DNA of 64,000 nucleotides from Paraspadella gotoi (Eukaryota > Chaetognatha). The DNA lies in NCBI GenBank assembly GCA_051294375.1, contig CM119264.1:22076709-22140708 (forward strand), read 5' to 3'. Shown here in pieces: positions 22,795 to 34,833 of the stretch; the first letter of the stretch is position 1; every line of letters starts with the position of its first letter. The notes under the pieces are model-generated. The model had not been told where the DNA came from, ran no database searches, and saw only the letters and a program-made list of their open reading frames with translations. The translations under genes and the position numbers were made by a program.

Positions 22795-24355
22795 TCTTTA
22801 TAAAAAAAAAAGCCCAACGATGGAGTTTTATGGCGCTGCGGAAGTCGTGAAAGCAACGGACTGTGGCCGCTTTTATTTTATGGATATTGTGGGAAATTCG
22901 ATCCGTGGCTTCGTAGATTCATTGATTATTTAAACTTGACGCGTCCCCTTGTCAAAAACCCTTTTATTATTTCTTAATTAATTTAATTAAAGTTGTTATC
23001 AGGAAAAGAGCGTTTTTTTGTATTTTTATGTTAAACAAAATTTTAAAAAAGTACAAAATTCGTATGCTTCCGTCCGATGAACAATTTAAAGCGAATATTC
23101 ATTTTTTATGGCTTTGCCTTTAATCATCATAGCTTGGCCTCTTTTAATTATTTTTAATTGCTGATTAGGGAGGCGCATTGAAATCCCCAGTCGGCCATCT
23201 TTCTACGAACCTCGAGAAAAAGATAAAAGTAACGCCTTCTCAGATTTCTCAGTTTTCCTAATTTAATTAGCGAAAACTCTGCGTTTATTTTTATTTTTCT
23301 CCGTGTATTTTCTGTTCGTTTGTTTATCTCTATGTAAATTTGTGACTCTTTTTATCATTGAGGTTAAAAAAATGTGAGAGCTTTACAGCGACAACTGAGC
23401 AGTGATTTAAAAGAACTGTGTCACTAAATCGCGATTCACTAAGCATAAAAAAAAAAGAAATGTTGTGTCAGCAATGATCGATGTTTCGATAATAATACTC
23501 TTCGGTTAAGTTCGAGAGTTTCATGAAAGGGGAAGGAAAAGTTTGGAGTTTGGAGTTTGGTAACGTGACAGAAGATGTATGAAGAAGAGGTTGGGAGTCG
23601 GGAAATGAAATAAAAAATGGAATTACGATTTGTTGTATTCAATTTAAAATTATTGCGACTATCAAAAAGGGTTATCCTGTGCGAGAATCTCAACCGTGTC
23701 AACGCTCGTCTCGCGGGACTCTCGGGGATGTCGAGGAGTTGGATGAGGAGGGAGCCAGAAAAAGTGGTTAATCGAGCAAACCGAATTCCTTCTCCCCACG
23801 CCCGTTCCCCCCCCCTTCTCTGGCAAAGATCCCATTTCGTCCGTCCTTGACTAGGGGACATAGAAATATATTCTTTTCAATTGTGTTTCTTCCTCTGAGG
23901 CTTTTGTCGTTCATGCAAATCGTGGGATTGCAAAGGGACGGAATCCTTTTTTTAAATTCGTCGCTTTGTCAAAAAACTCAATGAAAACACCGAACTTTTT
24001 CTTTAAAGATGACATTTCTTTTTATCCGATGACCGAACACCCAGCCATCCAATAATAAAAACAATCAACTGAATCCTAAAAAAAGTCTTTACAAAACTAC
24101 CTAAGTTTATAATCATGAGAACTCATTATTAGTACAAATCAATACATTATTTATTAAATCAAACATTAAATACTGATTTCTGTATCGCATATTCAAATCG
24201 TTATCAGTGAAACTCACATTTTGATCCCGTCGACATCGTCTCTCATTGTCCACGATTCCATCCTCTTCTTTCCTCCTTTTTTTTCGCCTCAGGACAATTT
24301 CATTGTTTCTGCCATCGATCCTCATTTTTCTCTTTGCAATATAATCGCCGAGTTC
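22791..24355. other. Non-coding stretch with no gene seen
   Basis: AT-rich. A 140-codon minus-strand ORF (23,439-23,861) starts at ATG but shows no domain, signal or repeat, and splice signals are not evident. Confidence 0.5.
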
Positions 24356-24660
24356 ATTGAAGTTGCCATTGCCGACCCCTTTGCCGATGCCATGGCAAAT
24401 GCCGTTACCGTTGACATTGCCATGGCCATTGCCAATGCCGATGCCATTGCCAAGGCCATTGTCGATGCTTTTGCTGTTACCACTCCAGATGCCATTGCCG
24501 ATGCCATTGCCGTTGCCATTGCTGTTTCCATTCCCTTAACCATTGCCGTTGCCAGCGTTTCCTTCGGGAATGTTATTGCCGCTGCCAATGCCTATACCAT
24601 TCCGGTTCCATTCCCGTTTCCATTGCTGATGCCATTGCAGTTTCCATTGCCGATGGCCTC
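24356..24660. repeat. GCCATT/GCCGAT minisatellite
   Basis: Roughly 300 bp of 6-bp units (GCCATT, GCCGAT, GCCAAT, GCCGTT, later CCATTC). The minus strand reads Gly-Asn-rich or Met-Ala-rich depending on frame, with stops in some frames. It is the reverse-complement type of the array at 1-412. Confidence 0.88.
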
Positions 24661-24840
24661 AGTTATTATGGTTTCTTTGTCTCCAAGTCCAATGGGTTTT
24701 TTTGTTCGCCATTTCGTCCGGTTTGACTCATTTTCGATCGATAGTTGCTTTCGCCATCGTTTGCTGACGCCTCTTTATTAGTAGCAGTCCGACCCGTGAG
24801 TCGGTTGACCTAATTGTCGGGCATCCATTCGTTTTGTTTC

Positions 24841-24841
<1 letters not shown>

Positions 24842-24877
<36 letters not shown>

Positions 24878-24902
24878 TATTTATTATTATTATTATTATT
24901 TT
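24842..24902. repeat. (TTA)n microsatellite
   Basis: About 20 TTA/ATT units with one broken unit. Confidence 0.95.
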
Positions 24903-24956
24903 TGCTAATATTATTTTATAATTGATGTTAGACAATCTCATTTCTTGTCTCTCGCT

Positions 24957-25062
24957 TCCACCCCTCCCCGCTTCCCGCTTCCCGCTCCCCGCTCCCCCGC
25001 TCCCTCCGCTCCCCCGCTGCCCACCGCTCCCCGCTCCCCCCGCCTCCCCATCCTCCCTCCAC
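24957..25062 (-). repeat. CGCTCCC minisatellite with G-quadruplex potential on the minus strand
   Basis: Units of CCGCTTC, CCGCTCC and CCCCGCTC repeat for about 100 bp. The minus strand has over ten runs of three or more G separated by short loops (GGGGAGCGGGGAGCGG). Confidence 0.75.
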
Positions 25063-25718
25063 CCCTCTTCTCCTTTCCTTGATCTTCACCCTCCTCAAAT
25101 CGATCCTATTGTCTCCTGCATATTTCTCTCACACTGGCCCCATAGTTTCGCCTCATATAGTTCGTCCTTCCCAATCTCGTTTTTGAGTTAAAAATATCCT
25201 TTTTTTCGAAATCTCACTTTGGCGCCCGCGAACCACATTCGAGGAAGCGGGGGAGAAAGAGTTTTTGGGGAAGGGGGAGAGTGGTGGCGTTCGGGCGGAG
25301 GAAGATCTGGGCAGTGGAATAGCGTTCGTCACGTCAATCGTATCTTATCAAATTTTCTTTCTATATGAAATTGGTACAACCAATATAAATATATTTAGAT
25401 ATTTTTTTCACATTTAGTCACGAAACTAAGTTTTTACTTAGGAACTTAAGGAAGTGAGTTGAATTTGTACGAATGAGTTTGAAGAAATATATTCTACCAA
25501 GATCGTTACGTTTGGGCAAAGGACCGACTTTGGAACAAAGTTTTATTAAGGCATTTTCTAGGTCAGTTAAAAACTTTACGACGAAAATCACCGTCGAAAA
25601 AAATGTGAAAAAATCGTTTTTGACGAGCAGCAAGTTAATTCCCCCAATTTGCAAGGAGCTTCTCAACGGCTCGAAAAAAGCAAACGAAAATTTGTTTTTT
25701 TTTCTTCTTAAATTATGT
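25063..25718. other. Unassigned stretch; one weak ORF
   Basis: An ATG at 25,473 opens a frame of about 80 codons of Lys-rich text before it enters the CT tract at 25,719. The opposite strand is also open there. No motif is visible and I do not call a gene. Confidence 0.4.
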
Positions 25719-25719
25719 T

Positions 25720-25802
<83 letters not shown>

Positions 25803-25826
25803 TCTCTCTCTCCTCTCTCCTCTCTC
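25719..25826. repeat. (CT)n tract
   Basis: CT repeat, interrupted. It faces the (GA)n at 25,914-26,036 and can pair with it. Confidence 0.95.
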
Positions 25827-25913
25827 AAAAAGAAACTCGAAGGAAATTAAAGTTCGCTTTGGCTTCGTCTCCGACGAAGACGACGCCAATCCAGGTTCCC
25901 GCCACAATTTCAG

Positions 25914-25933
25914 AGAGAGAAAGAGAGAGAGAG

Positions 25934-25987
<54 letters not shown>

Positions 25988-26036
25988 TAGAGAGAGAGAG
26001 AAATAAGAGAAGAGAGGAGAGAGAGAGAAATAAATG
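25914..26036. repeat. (GA)n tract
   Basis: GA repeat, interrupted; inverted relative to the CT tract 88 bp upstream. Confidence 0.95.
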
Positions 26037-27600
26037 AGAAGAGAAGGAAGAAGAATTTATTCTTTTACTATATTTTTCAGCAGTAACTATTATTTTGTCT
26101 TTTTTTAAATACATAATTTTTTTTCGTCTTTTTTACCTTAATACATTAAAAATTAATTCAAATATTTATCAAAAGGTTTGTATTTTACTTTTCCAACATA
26201 CGTTTGAGGTACTTTTGAAGTGACCGCAGTCGCCCTAGTCATTTAATTTGATCTTTAAAATCCATTTTATGTCTTCAGTTACCATCTCGTAGTTCTTCAC
26301 TCCAGTTATTTATTCTTTATGACTAACATGCTCTCAACTAAGCATCTTGCAACAATCAAAACAACATTTTTTTACCACATAAGCCCCCATAGTATCTCCA
26401 CGCAACGCCTGGTTCTCGATCAACGCTCTCACAATTGACTCAGCGTCGCTCGAGATTCGAGTCTCCGATGATTTCCAATTTCGATTTTTCTTCTTGAACC
26501 GAAAAAAAAAGTCGAGGGAAAACAATCGCAATATTGGGTGGAAGTTTCCCCACGTGGCCTCAAGAGCGAAAGAGTTCCAGTACTCGTTTGAACGTCAACA
26601 CGGTCTTCATCGTCATTGTCGTTGCTTTCGGCCAAGGCACGTCGCTACTATTGCTATTATTTCAGAATTTTTGAACTTTGATGATACATAATAACGAAGA
26701 CGATGGCGATAATAATGACGACGACTATGATGACGATGTCAACGATATCAAGATTCGCCGAATAACAACAACAACAACAGAATTTCGGATGAAACGACAA
26801 AACTCTTCTGTCTTATCGCTCTTTCGGGAGAAGGTCTCGATGACCCTAGGTTTTTTTGTCGTTCAGGACGTCGGAGTTGATCTCTCGACGTTCAACTAGA
26901 CGACAAAGAGCGAGCGTCATTCATGATGACGGTTGTGGTTTTGATCTTTGTCGGCTGGCAGCACTGGGACCAGGTATTTCTGGCAAACGTCCCCGGGAAC
27001 GAAGACAAAAACGACGACAATGACGACCACAATTTCGACGACGTGGTAGAAGAGTAGAAATTCACGGATGTTATGCAAATCAGCATCGAGTCTTTGCTGA
27101 AGCCTTGAAAAGCGTAAAAAAAAGATAAAGATGAAGAAAGTAAGAGAGAAGAGGATAATAAAAAAGATAAGAAGGATGTGAAATGAAAGAGAGATTAGAG
27201 GAACGAAGTAAAAAAGAAAAAAAAATGTGATTGAAACGAATGCGAAAGGTAGAAACGTGAGATCGTGAAAAAAGGAATGCCAAAAAATGAGTTTAAAATT
27301 GGACACAAAAAAAATTAGTGACCAAGTTTTTAAATTTTAAAAAACAAAAAAATCGGCGGAACATAAAAGAAGAAAATACTTTTAAGCAAGAGGCGAAGAA
27401 GATGATTATTTATTATTATTATTATTTTTTTTTAGACAAAATCGTAAAAGAATGCGAAAATAGTGAATAGTGGGGAATAACTAAAGGCACTGGGTTCGAC
27501 TTAACAAAAAAAAAACTTAACTTTATGCGTATCAAATTTTTTATCCCTGAATTTCTTTAATTCGCTTCCCCCCTCCCGAGTTTCAATGAAACTAAAATTT
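26037..27600. other. Non-coding stretch with no gene seen
   Basis: Includes triplet-rich patches (GAC/GAT near 26,695-26,745 and ACA near 26,766-26,780) and a purine-rich stretch at 27,115-27,250. No recognisable frame. Confidence 0.5.
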
Positions 27601-27629
27601 TATTTGTAATGACTTGTCTATATTATCTT

Positions 27630-27757
27630 GTAAACAAAGGAAATAGCTCCCAATCCGACTTCTCCGCTCTAGAACCAGGCGCACATACAGGCGCCCAAAC
27701 AGCCGTAAACAGATGTAAACTGGATCGTAAACAGGCAAGTAAACAGGCTAGTAAACA
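27630..27757 (+). promoter_or_regulatory. Cluster of GTAAACA motifs (forkhead-type sites), partly a 12-bp minisatellite
   Basis: GTAAACA occurs at 27,630, 27,705, 27,727, 27,739 and 27,751, with GTAAACT at 27,715. The last four are spaced 12 bp apart, so a small tandem repeat produced them. GTAAACA is the core bound by forkhead (FOX) factors. Whether the cluster acts as an enhancer is unknown; the spacing alone may explain the count. Confidence 0.35.
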
Positions 27758-27766
27758 GCTCCCACC

Positions 27767-27770
<4 letters not shown>

Positions 27771-27848
<78 letters not shown>
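27771..27848. repeat. Pure (CT)n microsatellite
   Basis: About 78 bp of CT directly after the GTAAACA cluster. Confidence 0.97.
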
Positions 27849-27852
<4 letters not shown>

Positions 27853-28380
27853 GTTTCTCGCTTTTCCGCTCCTTCGATTTTTCACTTAGGACCGCGAAGG
27901 TTGCCTCGTGGCGATTTAACCTTCAGAGTTGAGCTCTGAGCCAAGCGCCCTCTGCCAACGATGATCGGTTAGCAGTCAGCAGCCGATGGCTAATTACTCG
28001 TTTTCAAAATCCAAAATATTCCCTTTTGGCTCAATGCCAACAATCTTATTTAGCTGCCAATATTGTGCTGCGAATAACCAACAGCCAACAGAAATAATTG
28101 CGGACGAAATTGCAATGAACAATGAACGATCGATGTCGATGATAACGACGATGACTACGAGAACTCGAAGATCCGTTACGGGGAAATCGTGGGTAAACTT
28201 TTAGGAAAAGACGAAGCGAAAGAAAACGAAAAATACTAAACGCAAAAGGGTTTCCGATTCTAGCTGCCAAACGACGAAAGCCGTCTCCAGCGAGAATGGC
28301 AATGCCGTCCGCCACGCGAGACAAGTTCTTCGACGTCAACACAAAATCGTGACGTCTCTTGGCAACTTATTTTTTGAACG

Positions 28381-28422
<42 letters not shown>
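28381..28422. repeat. (GTC)n microsatellite
   Basis: About 14 GTC units. Confidence 0.97.
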
Positions 28423-29190
28423 TTCGCTCCACTTAAAACGCTTTTTATTGGAATTCACGAAACAAATAAAACGGAGATAAAATCCATTCTCTCCGCTTCG
28501 CCGGGTAATTACTTTATGATTTAAAGACGATTTCGCCGTCTGCGAGGATCGTTTTTATTCAATTTAAAGACGAGGAAACTCAGAAAGGAAAAAAAAAGAA
28601 AATCTCTTTAAAGACGGAAGGCGGGGGTTTCGTTTTATTGGTTCCGTGAAACTTTGAGACGATTCGGTGGAGGCGGGTTGGTTTGGGGATGTTTGAGATT
28701 GGAGAAGGTGGTCGGGGGAGTTGGGGGTTTTATTATTCTTTGTCTATTATCGAGAGTAATAGTTTAGAAATTATTTCTTATCGTCCGCGATAGCCTGCTG
28801 AAATAAAGAAAAGGCCGGCGATTCAGTTGATCCAAACGAACTCCATGAAACAACTTCAAGAATTGTCATAAAATGCAAAAAGCAAAAGCAATCTCGAAAA
28901 GATGGAAAAAAATAATTCCGTGACATACGGCGGTGCGAGGGCGGATTGATGGCGCGACGATGTCAGAACGATGACGGGAAAAAGGGGCCATAAATATTCG
29001 CGGTTTGCGGTAATTATCCGAATCGTCGGTTTCAATGGAAAAAGTAAAGTGAGAACATAAGTTTTTTTTTCTCCCGAGTCGAAGTTGAAAAAAAAAAAGC
29101 GAAAGTCATCGACGTTTTTGACGAAGAGTTGGTTCGCTTCTTTTGTCGGAAACAATTGTGGTTTTGTTAACTGCCACTCTGACTCAAAAA
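28423..29190. other. Non-coding stretch with no gene seen
   Basis: AT-rich; no domain-bearing frame. Confidence 0.5.

Positions 29191-29280
<90 letters not shown>
29191..29280. repeat. Pure (CT)n microsatellite
   Basis: About 90 bp of uninterrupted CT. Confidence 0.98.
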
Positions 29281-29284
<4 letters not shown>

Positions 29285-30065
29285 CTCTCTTTCTTCTTCC
29301 TTCTCTCTTACGTTTTACCGCAATTTGATGCCAAATTAAAACTGTGGATAGCAAATTTCTTAAAAATGATTTCACTCTGTTTTAAAGTTTTAATGACTTT
29401 TAGCGCAAACAAAAGAACAATGGCACCTTTGGAGCATGAAAGGAATATGAAAGTAACTATAGTATCAAATCACCAAAGCAATCCTAAAATTTATAAGATG
29501 CAAAGTCTTTCATTTGAAAAAAAGAAAAACAAATTTTCATCCTCAATAATTGGTTTTCTTTTTCCTTTCTTCTATTTCTTAATAGAATTTATTACGTATC
29601 GGTGTGAAAGACCCTGATTGGCCGAGGATCGGACACAATTCGCCAAATTGAAAACAATCGTAAATACGACGGAAACCAAGAACGAAAGTTCAATGCAATT
29701 TAGTTTCGCGCGCCGAAAAGAAATTGAGTTCTTTCTAAAGATCCGCCTCTCAAAGAAAACCACATCCCAAATTATTGCTCTCACAATGGAAGGATTAATC
29801 ACGCTAATTAAGGCCTTCTCTTTTCACATTGGCGCTGAACAACTCCCTGCGCTTCTTGATATCATCCATCCCTTATTGGAATCACTTTTTTTCAGCTTCA
29901 AACCTTTCTCTCCTCCCCGTTCTCCTCTTTTTTTTGGCGGGAAAGGAGGGGATTGGTGGCTCAATCAACTAATGGGATGCGACGATTTAACGAAGAGGAT
30001 GATTATGTTAATTAAGTCGTTGGAGATGTCGACGATTTACTGAAGAAGGCGTTTGGAAATGAAGG

Positions 30066-30069
<4 letters not shown>
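29281..30069. other. Unassigned stretch
   Basis: A 141-codon frame (29,618-30,043) begins at TTG and not ATG. Its translation has no recognisable motif. No gene called. Confidence 0.45.
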
Positions 30070-30160
<91 letters not shown>

Positions 30161-30161
30161 G
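30070..30161. repeat. (CT)n tract
   Basis: CT repeat with two TCTT breaks. Confidence 0.95.
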
Positions 30162-30451
30162 AGCGTCCTGCTCTTGATTATGTCTAGAATTTAGATTTGG
30201 ACCGCCACACATTAACCTTATTGACTCCGCCGACTTTTTCTCTTCCTTTTTTTTTTTCTCTCTCGAGCGATTAGTTGATCGTTCAATCGTCACAAACCGA
30301 TTTCGAAAATGTCTTATCGCTAGAAATTAGAAAAGAGGAGCTTGACGAAGAGTTAATAATGTTTATTCTCATTTATCATCTTCTTATTTGTTTTTTTTTT
30401 AACTTTTTTTTCAATATTTCATTCTTTCTTCTTATGATTAAGAATATATTT

Positions 30452-30550
<99 letters not shown>
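30452..30550. repeat. (TTTC)n microsatellite
   Basis: About 24 units, nearly perfect. Confidence 0.97.
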
Positions 30551-30904
30551 ATTTCTATCTATTTCAAATTGTCTTCCTGTTTTTTTCCACCGCCGCTGCC
30601 AAGGATTGCGGCCAACAAAACTTCCTTCCATAAGCGAAACGAGGGAAAATCTGACCCGTCTGACTCCGCCCGGGAGATACTTTGGCAGATATGAGAAAAG
30701 TCCATTTCCGTTTGCGCCCCTTAACCCCTGTACCACCAGCGGGGACGCCGCCACACCCCTCTATTCCCCTCCCGCCTTTCCCCCCCCCCCCCGCGCCATC
30801 CCACCTCGTCCCTCGTCCGCGGAAAAAATGACCGTTCCAAGTTGGTCGCCGTGACCGCCTCTCTTCGACCTCCATCGCTTGGAAATAATTTTGGCTTGGG
30901 GGAG
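30551..30904. other. GC-moderate stretch with a poly-C run
   Basis: Includes a run of about 13 C near 30,780. No splice-bounded open frame with recognisable content. Confidence 0.45.
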
Positions 30905-30949
30905 AAGAGAGAGAGAGAGAGAGAGAGAAGGGGGAAGAGAGAGAAGAGA

Positions 30950-31024
<75 letters not shown>

Positions 31025-31028
31025 CGAG

Positions 31029-31095
<67 letters not shown>

Positions 31096-31112
31096 GAGAC
31101 GAGAGAGAGATA
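30905..31112. repeat. (GA)n tract, about 200 bp
   Basis: GA repeat with sporadic GAAGAG and GAGG interruptions. Confidence 0.95.
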
Positions 31113-31535
31113 CGTAGTGATATAAAGATCGTTCGGTGATTGGATCATCAGTGTCTCTTTTTATGGGGAGACGATTTCTGTGGCTGAAAGATGATGGAAT
31201 CGAAATGAAGAGGATTGGAAGTGGGTCAGGTCTTTACCCTCACTTACCTTCGATTACTTTCGATATCCGTCCTTACCTTTGATCTTAAGGATTTGATGGG
31301 GAATATTGGAGACGTCGATTGAATGGGATTAAGACTAAGACTCGTAGATGGCATTTATTCCTACTGTATTTGATAAAGAGGAAGATAATAAGGACTTGGT
31401 CTACAATCTATAAATAATTTTAATTTTTTTAACAATACGTTGATAAAATTATCGGGATGTTTTTTTAGTTTTTCTTCCGTTTTACCGTTTTACTTCGGTG
31501 GTCTGACCATCTACGAGAGGGCCCAGATGTCCACA

Positions 31536-31568
31536 GATGGGCGTCAGGTTAAAAAAATGACGCCCATC
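31536..31568 (+). other. Perfect 11-bp hairpin
   Basis: GATGGGCGTCA and TGACGCCCATC are exact reverse complements around an 11-base A-rich loop. It lies just upstream of a GC-rich open segment. It is not followed by a T-run, so terminator-like use is not suggested. Confidence 0.6.
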
Positions 31569-31602
31569 GCCGTCGTCGTCGTTGTCGCGGGAGAGTCGCC
31601 CC

Positions 31603-31790
31603 GGGTTTGACGGCGTCGGCGGCGTCGTTGGCGTCGGCGCCTAAAATGGTACTAAATCATGTCGTCCAAATGGGCGGCGCCGCTTATGTCGCCAATCTGC
31701 TCGCATTGTCGACGGTCTCGGCGGCCAGCGGCGCGACCGGCCCAGCAAGCCCCGAAAAGGGTCGATCTCACGAGGACTTGATTTCTTTGT
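31603..31790 (+). other. GC-rich open segment, possible exon of unknown identity
   Basis: One frame is open across GC-rich DNA, with an ATG at 31,645 and Ala/Val-rich text (AAYVANLLALSTVSAASG), then runs into AT-rich DNA. No consensus splice sites bound it and no family is recognised. The Ala/Val content follows from GCG/GTC-rich DNA. Confidence 0.18.
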
Positions 31791-32160
31791 ATGTGCAGTA
31801 TTTGTTTTTTATTTTGCAGTATAATCAGTATTATTCACTTATAACAATCTCTTTAAATTCGTACTACAAACGATTAAAATTCTAAATCAATTGCAAATTT
31901 ACGTATAAGAATTTAAAGAGTATGTATTTCAAATCTTTTAGAAAGCCGCTACATTATTACATTATTAACACAAGAAAAGCCCCTTACTTAGAATTATAGA
32001 TAAGGCTAATGTAGTCTTTATGAGGAAACATTATTCTAAATAACGTTCCCCCCCAGAAGGAGAAGAGTGCGGGAGATTCAACATTCCCTCTCCGCGCTCT
32101 CTCATACATGGAAATAGGAGGACATCTATAAACGGCGACTTGATGAGGGTTTTTAAGTGT
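31791..32160. other. AT-rich non-coding stretch
   Basis: Nothing recognised. Confidence 0.5.
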
Positions 32161-32294
32161 TAATGTTCCGCTCTCTCGCTCTCTCGTCTCATTCTCTGTC
32201 TCTCTGTCTCACACTCTTTCTCTCTTCTTTCTCATTTGCGTTTCCATCTCTCTTTCTCTCTCTCTCTCTTTCTTTCTTTCTCTCTTTCTCTCTT

Positions 32295-32352
<58 letters not shown>
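32161..32352. repeat. (CT)n tract, interrupted then pure
   Basis: CT and CTTT units become pure CT from about 32,300. Confidence 0.93.
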
Positions 32353-32354
<2 letters not shown>

Positions 32355-33810
32355 GCAAACGATCTCTCGGAATCAGTTTTTTCCGCCGAATTTAGACAAG
32401 AAGCTTCTTGGAATAGTTGAATGACGTCAGGCGCTTTGGGCGGGAAAAGAAATAGTATGATCGCATGAAGGCCGAGGTGAGAATAAAAAAGGAAAAAGAG
32501 AGCATAACGATCAGAGGGATGATTATTATTCTACAGCACAAGAAAAGTAGATCGGGATATAAAATAAAAGCAAAGACAAAAGTAGTTTGTAAGTAGAAAA
32601 CTTTCTTAAGGACAGCATACAGAAATCCAAGTTCATGAGGAAGAAATTTTTTTTTTTCTTTTCCTTCAGTGAGAAAATGAAAGCCGTGGATTTTGCTTTC
32701 ATAAAGAAAAGCGATACAGGAATTTCGCCGCGTCATTAAACGGGAAAATTATGTTTGATGCACGAAGAGAAATGACATTTGCTGCAAGTTTTCGTCCAGA
32801 AAATGATGTTTACTGCAACTTCTTCGATCCAAGATGACCGGTTCACATAAATGACCCAGAGTTGACCGCTCGTCGATCGCTTCAGTTTTCGTGAGTCGAT
32901 CTTGGAAATGAACTCGATCCTCAAAAGTCACGTTTCCTTTGTGATCGCCGAGAGACGAATGCTCACTTCGCCTTCGTTCCAACTCTCCGCTCTCACTTCC
33001 TTGTCTTTTATTCTCGTATTTATTTTAGAAACTTCTGTGGGCCTTCCTAATTCTGTTTGAATCACCAAGTTTTCAGATTTCAAACCAACCGAATTTAAAT
33101 GAAACAAACTCATCGTTGAAACGAGAATCCATATAGTTTTAACGTCATCACAAGCATCACACGCATCACCTTTATAATAATTTGATGTTTTATAATGAGG
33201 ACATCTGTGCAAAAGCAACAAAAAAAATTTTGCCAAATATTTCGATGCATATATTTTCGTATGTATATAAATTTCATATAAATATTTTCATGTAAATACA
33301 CATAAAAAATAATCACAGTTTCGAACAAAATATTTCAAAATTTACTTTAAAAAAGTTTTTTTCGATTTCGTATTTGTGGGAGATGAATGGAATAAAAGAA
33401 ACTTTAAAAAGATGAATGATGAAAAGAGAGAGAAAAAAGAAAGAGCTCCTGAATGAAAAGAATTCAATTTGAAGCCGTGTGAAAATATCAGTCCCGAGTT
33501 TGTTGAAAGGAAAATAATTCCTTTGAAGAAAGAAAAAGAAAATTAAATAAATATTAGCCAATCCGCAACGCACGTGTCTTTATTTTAAACGACGTAAGCT
33601 ACTCTATGTTTGCGCACTTCCCATTCTTAAACGTAACGACATCAAAAGGAAACACATTCAGAAATTATCCGGCCCCGATAAAGTTTCATTCGCTCCTAAT
33701 ATGTTCGGGTAATATTTACAAACCACGGACGACCAAGAGAGGCGAGCCGCTGGCAGGAAGATAAAGCCTCTCTCAACGTCTTCTTCGCAGAGCCAGAAAT
33801 GGGTTAATAA
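32353..33810. other. Non-coding stretch with no gene seen
   Basis: Mostly AT-rich. Minus-strand frames at 32,736-33,236 are open for up to 102 codons, but the longest starts at TTG and no motif or splice pair supports it. Confidence 0.45.
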
Positions 33811-33950
33811 AAGATGAGAGAGAGAAGAGAGAGAAGAGAGAGAACAGAGATGAGAGAAGAAGAGTAGAGAGATGAGAGAGATAGAGAGAGAGAGAGAGGG
33901 AGAAAGAGAAGAAGGAAGAGAGAGAGGAGAAGAGAGAGAGAGAGAGAAGA
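33811..33950. repeat. (GA)n tract
   Basis: Interrupted GA repeat. Confidence 0.93.
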
Positions 33951-34578
33951 ATTTAAGAAAAAGTTGTCACTTTGGTCGGCGTCTTGTTTGCATAGTGAAA
34001 AGAAGACGCATAAAAAGTTAAGCAATTAACGGTTATCAAAGAGAAAAGCGTCATGACAACAAAATATCGTAAACATATCACAATCGTTAACAAATAATAA
34101 AAACTTGCAAAAATTTATCAGGATTTTTATAAGATTTAATCCTTTATACTTTCAACAAAGATTCAATGACAACAAAAGAATAAGCAACAATTAAACGTGA
34201 GATGTAAATTGTTTCGATACCCGATATAAAAAAAAAAATAAGACGCGCCTGGTGCTCGAGGTCGCAATCTTTATCGGTTTCTCGTCTTTGTTGTCGCCGC
34301 TTCCATTAGACCAACGCCATCTAATACTATTGGTGTCGTCGTCGCCGATGGCATAATAAACAAAAGAGCAAATAAATCGTTAAAAAAAATGGCGACGACG
34401 ATGACGACGACAGAAAATGGGGTTTAACGACCGAAGAGAAAGCAAAGGCCACGGGACAAACTGTAGAGGCGACGGCGGGGTGGGAATCGCTGGAGGAATC
34501 CTTCCAACTTCTGCCAGGATTATGAACAAAGAATCTGGAATCGAGTTGGGAATTGAGACGTCTTAGTAGAATCAGATA

Positions 34579-34668
34579 GAAAGAGAAAGAGAGAGAGAGA
34601 GAAGAGAGAGAGAGGAGAGAGAGAGAGAAGAGAGAAGGAGAGAGAGAGAGAGAGACAAAGAGAGAGTC
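34579..34668. repeat. (GA)n tract
   Basis: Interrupted GA repeat. Confidence 0.93.
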
Positions 34669-34833
34669 CATCTCCTCAACTTGACGAGCATATTTTTTTT
34701 TCTCTATTTATAACCATTATCAAACTTGCAATGGAACAAAAACGAAATAAGTGCAGTATGGAAATTTTATGTTAATTTGTAGTCGGGCATTGCCTAGGTT
34801 CACCCCGCCTATAAGCATGACACCTTCAGTCCT

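Noticed and set aside
23439-23861. 140-codon minus-strand ORF with ATG
   Set aside because: Translation shows no motif and ends in a T-rich run read as Phe; no supporting splice sites.
25473-25720. ATG-initiated Lys-rich ORF running into a CT tract
   Set aside because: The overlapping antisense frame is also open, no motif is visible, and the frame ends only after the microsatellite.
29618-30043. 141-codon plus-strand ORF
   Set aside because: Starts at TTG and has no recognisable content.
32928-33236. 102-codon minus-strand ORF with a hydrophobic start
   Set aside because: The apparent signal peptide begins at TTG in a T-rich run; no splice pair or cysteine pattern supports it.
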